From Sulfurimonas sp. HSL3-1 (GTDB lineage Bacteria > Campylobacterota > Campylobacteria > Campylobacterales > Sulfurimonadaceae): a stretch of 64,000 bases of DNA. The notes beneath the pieces were generated by a model. It worked only from the letters and a program-made list of their open reading frames with translations, made no database searches and was not told the DNA's origin. Made by a program: the position numbers and the translations under genes. Position 1 is the stretch's first letter; each line of letters opens with the position of its first letter. The stretch covers positions 1,488,001 through 1,552,000 of the forward strand of contig NZ_CP147920.1 of NCBI RefSeq assembly GCF_039645995.1, given 5' to 3'. Of the stretch, positions 39,821-48,476 are shown in pieces.

Positions 39821-40450
39821 GTGAAGTACAAGCTCGTCATCTTTGATTTCGACGGCACCCTGGCGGACTCGTTCCCCTTTTTCCTGACCGCGCTCAATGC
39901 CCTGGCCGAAAAGCACCGTTTCAGGCGCATCGACGCGGAGCAGGTCGAGACCCTCAGACACTATGACGCAAAACAGATCATCCATCAGCTGCATATACCG
40001 TTGTGGAAAGTGCCGATGGTCGCCGCCGCGTTCAGGAAAAACATGGCGGTAAGCGTCGCACAGATCCCGATGTTCCCGGAGGTGACGGAGATGCTGCATG
40101 CGCTGGCGCAGCGTGAGATCGCGCTTAGCCTCGTCACAAGCAACTCCCGTGAGAATGTCCTCAAAATTCTGGGACGGGCAAACACGGAGCTTCTGATCCA
40201 TCCGCAATATGGGACACACATGTTCGGAAAAGCGTCGAAGTTGAAACAGATCCTGCGCCAAACGGGCATCGATCCTTCAGAAGCCATCTATATCGGCGAC
40301 GAGATCAGGGACCTTGAGGCCGCCCGGGCTGTCAAGATGGATTTTGGCGCGGTCTCCTGGGGCTATACGCGCGACGAAGCGCTGATGGAGCACTCCCCGA
40401 CGATGATGTTTTCAAATGTCGGGGAGATCGTACAGAGGCTGGCGCGCTGA
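39821..40450 (+). CDS. HAD hydrolase, phosphoglycolate-phosphatase-like
   Basis: 209 aa. HAD subfamily IA: VIFDFDGTLADSFPFFLTALN gives both catalytic Asp residues, LVTSNSRENV the Ser/Thr motif, KASKLKQIL the Lys, and YIGDEIRDLEAARAV the acidic pair. Such enzymes often remove phosphate from small sugars or phosphoglycolate. AGGAGAAGCT precedes a GTG at 39821. Substrate cannot be assigned; the convergent alanine dehydrogenase gene starts 10 bp after the stop and is unrelated. Confidence 0.87.
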   Translation: MKYKLVIFDFDGTLADSFPFFLTALNALAEKHRFRRIDAEQVETLRHYDAKQIIHQLHIPLWKVPMVAAAFRKNMAVSVAQIPMFPEVTEMLHALAQREIALSLVTSNSRENVLKILGRANTELLIHPQYGTHMFGKASKLKQILRQTGIDPSEAIYIGDEIRDLEAARAVKMDFGAVSWGYTRDEALMEHSPTMMFSNVGEIVQRLAR

Positions 40451-40460
40451 CGCGCCGATT

Positions 40461-41558
40461 TTAGAGTTCGCAGTAGTCGAGCCCGTGCGCTTCGGCAACG
40501 GCGAGGTTTGTCAGTTTGCCGTCGTAGGTGTTGAGCGCACTGTGCAGCAGCGGGAATTTCGCGTAGGCCTCCTCGCCGCCGAACTCCGCCAGTTTCAGCA
40601 GGTAGGGCAGCGTCGCATTGGTCAGCGCCATCGTCGAGGTGCGCGGGTACGCCCCCGGCATGTTGGCGACGCAGTAGTGTACGACCCCGTCGACGACGTA
40701 GGTCGGTTCGGTATGCGTCGTCGCTCTGGACGTTTCGAAACAGCCGCCCTGGTCGATGGAGACGTCGACGAGCACGCTGCCCTCCCGCATGAGGGAGAGC
40801 ATCTCTTTCGTGATCAGTTTCGGCGCCTTCGCCCCGGGGATCAGCACCGTGCCGATGACGACGTCCGTTGTCGGCAGCAGCGACTCGATGGCGTCCGTCG
40901 TGCTGTAGAGGGTGCTAACGTTCGCGGGAAGGACGTCGTTGAGGTAGTGCAGACGGGCCAGGTTGATGTCGAGGATTGTCACCTTCGCCCCCATGCCCGC
41001 CGCGACCTGCGCCGCAGAGAGCCCTGCGACGCCGCCGCCGAGAATAAGGACGTTGGCTTTTTCCGTCCCGACGACGCCGCCGGGCAGGATCCCCCGGCCG
41101 CCCTGGTAGCGTCCCAGGTAGAAGCCGCCCATGATCGCCGCCATCTTTCCGGCGACCTCGCTCATGGGTTCGAGCAGCGGCAATCTCCGGTCGACCTTGA
41201 GCGTCTCGTAGGCGTAGGCCTTGATCTTCTTCTCCAGCAGGAATTTCGTCTGCGCCTCATCGGCGGCCAGGTGCAGGTAGGTAAAGAGGGTCTGCCCCTC
41301 TTTGAACAGGGGGTACTCCTGCGCGATGGGCTCTTTGACCTTGACAATAAGCTCCGCCGCGTCGAAGACGGCTGCGGCGCCTTCAAGCAGTTCGGCGCCG
41401 GCCGCGCTGTAATCATCGTCGTTGAAGCCGCTGCCCTCGCCCGCGCTGGTCTGCACGTAGACCGTATGGCCGTTTTTGACCAGCTCTTTGACCCCCGAAG
41501 GCGTCACCGCTACCCGGTACTCTTCCGTTTTAACTTCTTTTGGCACACCGATTTTCAT
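40461..41558 (-). CDS. ald: Alanine dehydrogenase
   Basis: 365 aa. It interconverts alanine and pyruvate plus ammonia using NAD. Family marks are MKIGVPKEVKTEEYRVAVTPSGV, the catalytic Lys/His region FTYLHLAADE, GRYQGGRGILPGGVVGTEKANVLILGGGVAGLSAAQVAAGMGA (nucleotide loop GGGVAG) and DQGGCFETSRATTH. Normal length. It can assimilate ammonia or break down alanine, which fits the neighbouring glutaminase in an amino-acid nitrogen theme. Transcribed away from the pseudogene and glsA. Confidence 0.95.
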   Translation of the reverse strand: MKIGVPKEVKTEEYRVAVTPSGVKELVKNGHTVYVQTSAGEGSGFNDDDYSAAGAELLEGAAAVFDAAELIVKVKEPIAQEYPLFKEGQTLFTYLHLAADEAQTKFLLEKKIKAYAYETLKVDRRLPLLEPMSEVAGKMAAIMGGFYLGRYQGGRGILPGGVVGTEKANVLILGGGVAGLSAAQVAAGMGAKVTILDINLARLHYLNDVLPANVSTLYSTTDAIESLLPTTDVVIGTVLIPGAKAPKLITKEMLSLMREGSVLVDVSIDQGGCFETSRATTHTEPTYVVDGVVHYCVANMPGAYPRTSTMALTNATLPYLLKLAEFGGEEAYAKFPLLHSALNTYDGKLTNLAVAEAHGLDYCEL

Positions 41559-41767
41559 GGGGTCCCCTTTAATGATTAGTGATATGGGTTGTAACTAAAG
41601 GATAAATACTATCAACTACATGCATTAACAGTTCCCAAAAGGGGATTGTTGCCTGTTTACCGTACTTCCGTACCTTTCCCGGCATCAATTTGTTCTGTCG
41701 GCAATGTGATATGATATAGCAGATTGATGCGAAAGGGTCCATAATCAAACATATACGTCTGTTTTTT

Positions 41768-41971
41768 GTGTCGGTATCTGTCCTTTTCTTGTCACTTTGT
41801 TTCGCCAATGACTCCGACCTTGTCATCAACGGACATTTGCTTCCACCCGAACCTGATCCCAAAGTCAACAATGCAACGCTGCTTGGCGTGGATGCGAGCA
41901 GTAACGGCGTACGCGATGACGTGGAGCGGAAAATCTATTTCAGATACAAGCGACCCATTTCGCAGGCATAA
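41768..41971 (+). pseudogene. Remnant of a secreted EF-hand-like repeat protein
   Basis: The frame SVSVLFLSLCFANDSDLVINGHLLPPEPDPKVNNATLLGVDASSNGVRDDVERKIYFRYKRPISQA (quoted in parts) matches, as I recall, the N-terminus of a longer secreted Campylobacterota protein with GHxLPPEPDPxxNNxTLLGxDxNxNGVRDDVER. Here it stops after about 67 residues, and no ATG, GTG or TTG gives a basic signal-peptide n-region: the hydrophobic stretch continues upstream only to ATA/ATC codons. Loss of the start and 3' end suggests decay. It abuts glsA, 11 bp away. Confidence 0.5.
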
Positions 41972-41982
41972 AGGAAAAAATA

Positions 41983-42906
41983 ATGGACTACCAGGCCGTA
42001 CTGAACGAGATCGCCGAAGAGATCAAACCCTATGTCGGTGAGGGGAAAGTCGCCGACTACATCCCCGCCCTGGCCGAGGTCGACCCGCAGCAGTTTGGCA
42101 TGACGCTGACCCTCTTCGACGGGACACAATACAGCGTCGGGGACGCCGACACCCCCTTCTCCATCCAGAGCATCTCCAAGCTCTTCACCTTCACCCTGGC
42201 GCTCGACGCCTACGGCTATGACCTCTACCGCCGCGTCGGCCGCGAACCCTCGGGCAACCCCTTCAACTCTTTGGTGCAGCTCGAATACGAACACGGGATT
42301 CCCCGCAACCCCTTCATCAACGCAGGCGCCATCAACGTCACCGACGCGCTGATCTCGCACTACGACTCCGTCGCCCGCACCTCCAAGGAGATTCTGAGTT
42401 TTATCCGCGAGATCGCCGACGACGGGATGATCGAAAGCGACAAGGAGGTGACGGAGTCGGAGATGCAGCACGGGTTCCGCAACCGCGCGCTGGCGAACCT
42501 GATGAAGAGTTTCGGGAACCTCGACAACGACGTCCTGGAGGTCGTGCACACCTACTTCGAGCACTGCGCCATCGCCATGAACAGCCGCACGCTGTCGCGC
42601 GCCATGCTCTACCTCGCCAACCACGGCGAAGACCCGATCACGGGCAAGAAGTTCATCACCCCGCAGCAGGCCAAACGGATCAACGCCATCATGCTCACCT
42701 GCGGCCACTACGACGCCTCGGGCGATTTCGCCTTTCACGTCGGCCTGCCGGGCAAAAGCGGCGTCGGCGGGGGCATCGTCGCCGTCATACCGAAAGTGAT
42801 GGGAATCTGCGTCTGGTCGCCGGCACTGAATGAACAGGGAAACTCCCTGGCGGGAACGAAGGCTTTGGAGCTCTTTACCAGTAAAACGGGATTGTCAATT
42901 TTTTAG
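41983..42906 (+). CDS. glsA: Glutaminase A
   Basis: 307 aa. It hydrolyses glutamine to glutamate and ammonia. The serine-beta-lactamase-like fold is recognisable from FSIQSISKLFTFTLALDAYG with the SxxK catalytic pair, EPSGNPFNSLVQLEYEHGIPRNPFINAGAI, NRALANLMKSFGN and GLPGKSGVGGGIVAVIP. Normal length. AAAGGAAAAAATA precedes the ATG. Followed by a clear terminator. Adjacent alanine dehydrogenase suggests amino-acid nitrogen metabolism. Confidence 0.95.
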   Translation: MDYQAVLNEIAEEIKPYVGEGKVADYIPALAEVDPQQFGMTLTLFDGTQYSVGDADTPFSIQSISKLFTFTLALDAYGYDLYRRVGREPSGNPFNSLVQLEYEHGIPRNPFINAGAINVTDALISHYDSVARTSKEILSFIREIADDGMIESDKEVTESEMQHGFRNRALANLMKSFGNLDNDVLEVVHTYFEHCAIAMNSRTLSRAMLYLANHGEDPITGKKFITPQQAKRINAIMLTCGHYDASGDFAFHVGLPGKSGVGGGIVAVIPKVMGICVWSPALNEQGNSLAGTKALELFTSKTGLSIF

Positions 42907-42912
42907 GAGGAG

Positions 42913-42940
42913 CGTACCGGGGAGACCCGGTACGTGTTTT
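42913..42940 (+). terminator. Intrinsic terminator of glsA
   Basis: CGTACCGGG-GAGA-CCCGGTACG is a perfect 9-bp stem with a GAGA tetraloop starting 7 bp after the glsA stop, followed by TGTTTT. Confidence 0.85.
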
Positions 42941-43022
42941 AAACATAGGTCAAGTGGCGGCGAATAATATGGAGGAGAATGCGCCGCCGGGGTGGTGCTA
43001 ATACCCAAATAATTCCGAAGTC

Positions 43023-43072
43023 TTAAAAGGGCACCCCTCAGGCCGTTGGAACAAAGGGCTTCAGGGGTACCC
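43023..43072 (-). terminator. Intrinsic terminator of the leftward Cys-rich gene
   Basis: On the minus strand GGGTACCCCTGAAGCCC pairs with GGCCTGAGGGGTGCCC across a 12-nt loop, followed by TTTT. It lies 12 bp past the stop of the 51-aa gene at 43085. Confidence 0.7.
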
Positions 43073-43084
43073 TCGCAGAGGCGA

Positions 43085-43240
43085 TCAGTCCCAGAGGATC
43101 TCTTCGCAGCAGTCCGCCAGGGCGTCGATGCAGTCAAACTCTTCGTTGAAGTGCATATCTTCACAGTTGCAGTCATCATAGTGATGCAGCAGGTGGTTAA
43201 AACTAAAATCTTCCAGCTCGATCATTTCACATTCAAACAT
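43085..43240 (-). CDS. Very acidic Cys/His-rich 51-aa protein
   Basis: 51 aa starting MFECEMIELEDFSFNHLLHH. It has six Cys (FEC, DDCNC, FDC, DCC), four His and many Asp/Glu, with net strong negative charge. This composition suggests a metal-binding or metal-trafficking peptide. AAAGGATACAAA precedes the ATG, and a good terminator follows, so it appears to be an independent unit. Family not recognised. Confidence 0.65.
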   Translation of the reverse strand: MFECEMIELEDFSFNHLLHHYDDCNCEDMHFNEEFDCIDALADCCEEILWD

Positions 43241-43488
43241 TTTGTATCCTTTATGGCAGAACCGCTCGGGCTCCAAATTTACCTACTTGATACAATTAGC
43301 GTTCTCGTTTTTCACTCCAAATGTATGCAATTTTCATACTAAAATATAATTATCACGACAATTTTGTCATTCTTGTCAGAAAATCCCTGATATTTGTCAT
43401 TAAACAGACTCTTTTTATCTCTTTTAACCCGTTCGTATCAAAATTGCAAAGGCGTCGGCGAAACCTATATAGTATTGCAAGGACCGCC

Positions 43489-44493
43489 ATGAACCCGATA
43501 AGCACGAAACGCTCCCTGACCCACCTCACCGACCGCAAGGTACCCGTCTTCTTATGGGGGCCTCCGGGCATCGGCAAATCCTCCATCGTCGCCCAGATCG
43601 CCAAGGAGAAAAAGATCTCCTACATTGACCTTCGTCTCTCCCTGCTCGACCCGACCGACCTGCGGGGTATCCCTTTCTTCAACGCCGATTCGGGAGAAGC
43701 CGTCTGGGCCCCCGCCTCCTTCCTGCCTGACGGCAGCGAGGTAGAGGGGATCCTTTTCCTCGACGAGCTCAACACCGCCGCTCCGATGGTACAGGCCTCG
43801 GCCTACCAGCTCATCCTCGACCGCAAGATCGGCGAGTACAAGCTTCCCGACGGCTGGGCGATCGTCGCCGCCGGTAACCGCGAAAGCGACCGGGGTGTCG
43901 TCTTCCGCATGGCCGCGCCGCTGGCCAACCGCTTTGTGCACCTGGAGATGGAAGCGAGCGTCGAGGACTGGAAACAGTGGGCCGTCGGTGCCGGGATCGA
44001 TCCCGCCATCATCGCCTTTATCTCCTACCGCCCCGACGCGCTCTTCACCTTCGGACAGGGCAAGGACGACAGCCGCTCCTTCGCAACACCGCGGACCTGG
44101 GAGTACGTCAACGAGATCGTCGCTTCCGAACCCGAACCCGACCTCATCATGCCACTGGTCGCCGGCGCCATCGGCGAAGACCTGGCTGCCGCGTTCCTCG
44201 GCTTCAAGGTCGTTGCCGGCGAGCTCCCCGACCTCGACGGCATCTTTGACGGCAGCGTCTCCGCCGTCCCGTCCGAACCGGCGGCCCTGCATATGCTCAG
44301 CACCGCCCTGGCCATGCGCGTGGGCGAAGGGACCAGCAGCAAGAAGCTCAACAACCTCATCACCTACACTTTGAAGATGCCGGGCGAATTCGCCGTCATG
44401 ATCATCCAGGACCTGCGCGAACGCAAGATCGAGCTCGACCACGTCGACAGCTGGACGCTCTGGATGCGCCAGTTCAACAACCTGCTGCGCTAA
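43489..44493 (+). CDS. MoxR-type AAA+ ATPase
   Basis: 334 aa. AAA+ motifs: Walker A VFLWGPPGIGKSSIVAQIA at about residue 25, Walker B GILFLDELNTAAP, sensor 1 AIVAAGNRES and the arginine-finger-like FRMAAPLANRFVHLEM. MoxR ATPases act with VWA-domain partners as chaperones for metal insertion or complex assembly. The VWA-like gene begins 10 bp downstream, giving the usual pair. AAGGACCGCC precedes the ATG at 43489. The client is not evident from the neighbours. Confidence 0.9.
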   Translation: MNPISTKRSLTHLTDRKVPVFLWGPPGIGKSSIVAQIAKEKKISYIDLRLSLLDPTDLRGIPFFNADSGEAVWAPASFLPDGSEVEGILFLDELNTAAPMVQASAYQLILDRKIGEYKLPDGWAIVAAGNRESDRGVVFRMAAPLANRFVHLEMEASVEDWKQWAVGAGIDPAIIAFISYRPDALFTFGQGKDDSRSFATPRTWEYVNEIVASEPEPDLIMPLVAGAIGEDLAAAFLGFKVVAGELPDLDGIFDGSVSAVPSEPAALHMLSTALAMRVGEGTSSKKLNNLITYTLKMPGEFAVMIIQDLRERKIELDHVDSWTLWMRQFNNLLR

Positions 44494-44502
44494 AGGCCTG
44501 TT

Positions 44503-45672
44503 TTGACCCCGGAACACTTACTGACCAAAGCCAAGTCCCAACTGACAATGAAGCACCCCTACTTCGGGATGCTCGCCTCCCGCCTCAAGCAGGAGCCCAA
44601 AGAGGGACTGCGCGGTTATGCCAGCAACGGCAAACGCTTTTTGTACGACCCGGAGTTCATGGGACGCCGCAGCATCGAAGAGGTGATGTTCATCCTCACC
44701 AACTGTGTCATGCACCACGTCCTGTCGCACCAGCAGCGCCAGCTGGGACGCAAAGGGGGGCTTTGGCAGCTGGCAACAGACTACGCCATCAACAACCTCC
44801 TGCACAAAAACGGCCTGGAGATCCCCCAGGGGGCCAACTACAATGAAGAGTTCAAGGGGATGTACGCCGAGGAGATCTACGACGCCCTCAAAGAGAGCTA
44901 TTACAGCGACATTGACGACGCCTTCGGCGGCGAGGACGACGTGCCTCCCCCGCCGGGCATGCCGGGCGGTACCGGTGAAGGGGGAGAGGAGGAAGACGAC
45001 AGCGGCGCTTTCTCCAACCTCGGCAATATCGAGGAGGAGCTCGACGCCCAGAACGAGTCGGAGTGGCAGTACGCCTCCTCTGTCGCCCAGGAGGTCGCCC
45101 AGCGCAAAAGCGCGATGCCCTCGGGCATGGACCGGCTGGGCAAAAAGGTCAAGGCCGCCGATGTCGACTGGCGTTTCGAACTCTACAACGCCGTCAACAA
45201 GCACATGCGCAACAACTATGCCTTCATGCCGCCGAACAAGAAGCACATCTACCGCGGGATCGCGCTGCCCTCCCTGGCCAGCGATACGCTGAGCCTCTGC
45301 GTCGCCGTCGATACCTCCGGCTCCATCAACGAGGCGCTGCTCGGGGCCTTTACGGAGGAGTTCAAAAACATCATGACAATCTTCCCCGCCATCCGGATCG
45401 AGCTGATCATCGCCGACGCGAAGGTGCACGGCCACTACAGCTTCCAGGGCGGCGAGAAGCTGGACTTCCCCCTCAAAGGGGGCGGCGGGACGGACTACCG
45501 CCCCGTCTTCGACTACATCGAGGCGGAGCTGCCGATGACGACGATGCTGCTCTACTTCACCGACGGCGACGGCTGGTTCCCGCGTATCCCGCCGCCGTAC
45601 GAGGTACTCTGGGCCCTCTCAAGACCGGCCAAAGTCCCCTTCGGGCGGGGGCTGGTGATCTTCAATTCCTAG
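44503..45672 (+). CDS. VWA-like metallopeptidase-domain protein (DUF2201-like), MoxR partner
   Basis: 389 aa. The N-terminal half contains the putative metallopeptidase helix EEVMFILTNCVMHHVLSHQQRQLGRKGGLWQLATDYAINNLL, typical of DUF2201 proteins, then an acidic Gly/Pro linker. The C-terminal half is a VWA-like domain with the MIDAS-type motif CVAVDTSGSINEALL and LLYFTDGDGWFP. TTG is used as start, with AAAGG upstream; no in-frame ATG fits better. It should work with the MoxR ATPase encoded just before it. Confidence 0.85.
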   Translation: MTPEHLLTKAKSQLTMKHPYFGMLASRLKQEPKEGLRGYASNGKRFLYDPEFMGRRSIEEVMFILTNCVMHHVLSHQQRQLGRKGGLWQLATDYAINNLLHKNGLEIPQGANYNEEFKGMYAEEIYDALKESYYSDIDDAFGGEDDVPPPPGMPGGTGEGGEEEDDSGAFSNLGNIEEELDAQNESEWQYASSVAQEVAQRKSAMPSGMDRLGKKVKAADVDWRFELYNAVNKHMRNNYAFMPPNKKHIYRGIALPSLASDTLSLCVAVDTSGSINEALLGAFTEEFKNIMTIFPAIRIELIIADAKVHGHYSFQGGEKLDFPLKGGGGTDYRPVFDYIEAELPMTTMLLYFTDGDGWFPRIPPPYEVLWALSRPAKVPFGRGLVIFNS

Positions 45673-45721
45673 CCTTCAGCCCCCCGGGGCTACAATAAAC
45701 GACAATTTTTTTGTCGCGAGT

Positions 45722-46111
45722 ATGCCCGAAATGTCTATTCAAACCATTATGATCATCGCCTTTACCGCCGCCACCGTGCTGGCCGCGTGGAAGCTCTACG
45801 CCTTTTTGCCCAACAAGCCGCTGCCCGACGACGACAGCAACGAAGCCTCCAAAGAGGAGTTGACCACTCTGATGCTCGACGTCATCGAGAAGGAGCATCG
45901 CCACGAGGCGCCGCTCAGCGAACAGGAGCTCTTCGAATACATCGTCCGGCACGAAGCCTTCGACAAAGAGCACTACTGGCGCTTCAACCAGAACAAGCTC
46001 AACCAGCTGCTGCGCCGCTACTACCTGCATTACCCCCACACCGGGACCATCCCCGCCATCTATGACCATCTCCGCGACGCTAAAACGGATGATACGGAGA
46101 AGGAGGCGTAA
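45722..46111 (+). CDS. Single-pass membrane protein, unknown
   Basis: 129 aa: one N-terminal helix (IQTIMIIAFTAATVLAAWKLYAFL), then an acidic linker and a helical C-terminal domain (YIVRHEAFDKEHYWRFNQNKLNQLLRRYYLHYP). No family recognised. It follows the MoxR-VWA pair by 49 bp and overlaps the sfsA start by one base. A small stem CGACAA/TTGTCG lies just upstream at 45700-45716. Confidence 0.6.
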   Translation: MPEMSIQTIMIIAFTAATVLAAWKLYAFLPNKPLPDDDSNEASKEELTTLMLDVIEKEHRHEAPLSEQELFEYIVRHEAFDKEHYWRFNQNKLNQLLRRYYLHYPHTGTIPAIYDHLRDAKTDDTEKEA

Positions 46112-46803
46112 TGCGGTTCGAGACTCCCCTCATTCCGGGAACCCTCATCAAACGCTACAAGCGTTTCCTCGCCGACATAAGCCTCGAAGACGGCAGTATC
46201 GTCACGGCCCACTGCCCCAACTCCGGCTCCATGAAAGGGTACAAGGAGGAGGGGCTGCGGGTCTGGCTCAGCGAGAGCGACAACCCCAAACGCAAGCTGC
46301 GCTACACCTGGGAGCTCGTCGAAGATGCCGACGGGGAGACGGTGATGGTCCATGCGGCCCGGGCCAACGCACTGGCCGAAGAGGCGGTCCGCGAAGGAGT
46401 CGTCACGGAACTGCAGGGGTATGACCGCCTGCGCCGGGAAGTGAAATACGGCAGTCAGAACAGCCGGATCGATCTGCTCCTCGAAAAAGGGGATGCGAAG
46501 TGTTTCGTGGAGGTCAAGAGCGTCACCCTGCGCGAAGGCGACACGTTGATGTTCCCGGACGCCGTAACAACAAGGGGGCAGAAGCATCTTGAAGAGCTGA
46601 TGGAAGTCAAAGAGAAAGGCGACCGCGCCGTTTTGTTCTTTGCCGTGCTGCGCGAAGGGGGCACGCACTTTGAAGCAGCGGCCCATATCGACCCCGCCTA
46701 TGCCTCCCTTCTGGCGCAGGCAAGCGATGCAGGCGTCGAAGTGCTGATCTACCGGGCGGCGTTCGCACCCGAGGGGGTTGCCCTTGGCAAACGTATCGGG
46801 TAA
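46111..46803 (+). CDS. sfsA: DNA/RNA nuclease SfsA
   Basis: 230 aa. The family was first named for sugar fermentation stimulation; members are sugar-non-specific nucleases with a PD-(D/E)XK core. Marks are IKRYKRFLADISLEDGSIVTAHCPNSGSMKG at the N-terminus, YGSQNSRIDLLLEKGDAKCFVEVKSVTL (Asp and ExK) and FPDAVTTRGQKHLEEL. Normal length. It overlaps the preceding membrane-protein gene by one base. Confidence 0.93.
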   Translation: MRFETPLIPGTLIKRYKRFLADISLEDGSIVTAHCPNSGSMKGYKEEGLRVWLSESDNPKRKLRYTWELVEDADGETVMVHAARANALAEEAVREGVVTELQGYDRLRREVKYGSQNSRIDLLLEKGDAKCFVEVKSVTLREGDTLMFPDAVTTRGQKHLEELMEVKEKGDRAVLFFAVLREGGTHFEAAAHIDPAYASLLAQASDAGVEVLIYRAAFAPEGVALGKRIG

Positions 46804-46888
46804 ACCGATGCAACGAACCGCCTTCTTACGTGAAGCGGGGAAAAGATTGACTACAATGCGCGTTAGATTTTCCACTGGAGCTGACACT

Positions 46889-47707
46889 ATGAACCGTTTC
46901 TTTATTCTTTTACTCTTCGCGGCAACCTGGCTGGGCGCCGAGTCCATCTTTACCCTGCGCGGCGTCGACAAGGTCTATCCCGTCGTCGACATTTCGGGCG
47001 AAAAGGTGCCTAAAAGCAGCAAAGCCTACCTCCGCGAAGCCCTCGACACCATGACCGGGGAGCTCGGCATCGACACGGCAGGCTACAGCGGGCGCTCCCT
47101 CGCCCTGCTCGTCGCGGAACAGTATGTCGGCAAGAGCGTGCTGATCAGCGTCCGGCTTGTGATCGGCGAGCAGGTGCAGCGCAGCGGTTCGGAGGACAAA
47201 GTCTTCGCCCTGACCTACCAGAACGCCCTCACCTTTCCCTATGACAGCGACACGGTCGAGGAGAACCTCGAGGACAGCGTCGACGAGCTACTGGCCAAGT
47301 TCGCCGACCAGTACGCCCAGGAGCGCGGTACGCTCAAACGCGTCAAAGAGAAGGGGAGCCTCGCGGCGTCGCTGGACTATGAAACAAACTTCGACAATGC
47401 GCTCAAGCGTGCCAACAAAGAGCACAAAAACGTCATGCTCGTTCTTGTCGCGAACTACTGCCCCTGGTGCCGGAAGTTCGAAGAGCTCGTCCTGCGCAAA
47501 GAGGATGTCAACACCCTCGTCCACAGTAAATACGTCCCTGTGATCCTCAACAAGGAGAAAGATGCCTTCCCGCCGGAGTTCAACATCTCCTTTACCCCCG
47601 TCGTGCACTTTATCGACCCCGCGACGCAGAAGGGGTACCACACCGTCGCCGGCTATAACAGCCGCGAAGAGTTCATCCATTGGCTGGAATCGGACAAACA
47701 TCCCTAG
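46889..47707 (+). CDS. Exported thioredoxin-fold protein (CPWC)
   Basis: 272 aa. A signal peptide (FFILLLFAATWLGAES) precedes a 130-residue N-terminal domain of unknown type, similar in outline to flagellar/secretion-assembly accessory folds, and a C-terminal thioredoxin-fold domain with NYCPWCRKFEELVL at about residue 190 and the cis-Pro in ISFTPVVHFID. CPWC suggests a periplasmic reductase or thiol-disulfide exchanger. GGAGCTGACACT precedes the ATG at 46889; upstream in-frame ATGs overlap sfsA and lack ribosome sites. Confidence 0.78.
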   Translation: MNRFFILLLFAATWLGAESIFTLRGVDKVYPVVDISGEKVPKSSKAYLREALDTMTGELGIDTAGYSGRSLALLVAEQYVGKSVLISVRLVIGEQVQRSGSEDKVFALTYQNALTFPYDSDTVEENLEDSVDELLAKFADQYAQERGTLKRVKEKGSLAASLDYETNFDNALKRANKEHKNVMLVLVANYCPWCRKFEELVLRKEDVNTLVHSKYVPVILNKEKDAFPPEFNISFTPVVHFIDPATQKGYHTVAGYNSREEFIHWLESDKHP

Positions 47708-47777
47708 GTGGGGGTGTTGACCCATGGCGCCCCATACAGTACAATGCCCCAAACCATTGCTATGACGAAGGAATAAT

Positions 47778-48395
47778 ATGAAAATACGCCCGCTTCTTTT
47801 GGCCTCGGCTGCCGCTGCCGCTCTGACCTTCTCCGGCTGCGGGGAGGACAGCTCCACCGAGCCGCGATTGAATTTCATCACGATGATCAACGCGACTGAC
47901 GCTGACATCGTAGGTCACCTCTTCAACAAGAGCTTCTACACCATTGCGCCGAAAACACAGAAAGATGATGATTTCGAAGCCGTATCCGAAGCCCCCGACG
48001 TCTGGTATACGACGGCGATTGACACGTCCACGAAAATCGGAATGGAGACTATCCACAGTGGAGATCTGATCAACGCCTATATTGCGGCAAACTGCAACAA
48101 TGGCAGTGTAGACAAGAATCATATTATCCACCAGCCGGCTCCGGGAACCCTCAGCGTCGTCAATATCACAAATTACAGCCTGGACGTCACGGCCGACGGC
48201 AATACAGAGACCTTCAATGCCTGTGCTGTCAAAGAGTTCCCGGGGGTTGGGTTTACGGGGGAGAAAGACATCAATGTCAGCTACGGTGCCGAGACGATTC
48301 TCATTCCGCTTCCGAATCCCGGCGAAGCCTACGATGTGATCGTCTTCCCCGATTTTACGATCGGCCTTTTCAAAATCAAAGCGTTCAAGGGCTAA
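47778..48395 (+). CDS. Lipoprotein, unknown
   Basis: 205 aa with a lipobox (ALTFSGCGEDS). The mature part is beta-rich, in two similar halves: LNFITMINATDADIVGHLFNKSF and LSVVNITNYSLDVTADGNTETF, resembling tandem DUF4397-like or transthyretin-like domains, though I cannot assign them firmly. AAGGAATAAT precedes the ATG. A strong terminator follows directly. Confidence 0.65.
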   Translation: MKIRPLLLASAAAAALTFSGCGEDSSTEPRLNFITMINATDADIVGHLFNKSFYTIAPKTQKDDDFEAVSEAPDVWYTTAIDTSTKIGMETIHSGDLINAYIAANCNNGSVDKNHIIHQPAPGTLSVVNITNYSLDVTADGNTETFNACAVKEFPGVGFTGEKDINVSYGAETILIPLPNPGEAYDVIVFPDFTIGLFKIKAFKG

Positions 48396-48404
48396 TCCGC
48401 CACG

Positions 48405-48434
48405 GCGGATGACAAATTTGTCATCTGCTTTTTT
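48405..48434 (+). terminator. Intrinsic terminator after the lipoprotein gene
   Basis: GATGACAAATTTGTCATC (48408-48425) is a perfect 9-bp-arm palindrome extended by flanking GC pairs, followed by CTTTTTT. It lies 12 bp after the stop at 48395. Confidence 0.8.
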
Positions 48435-48476
48435 CCCGATCTGCTATACAATGCCATTTATCTTTCGGCGGCCCCG

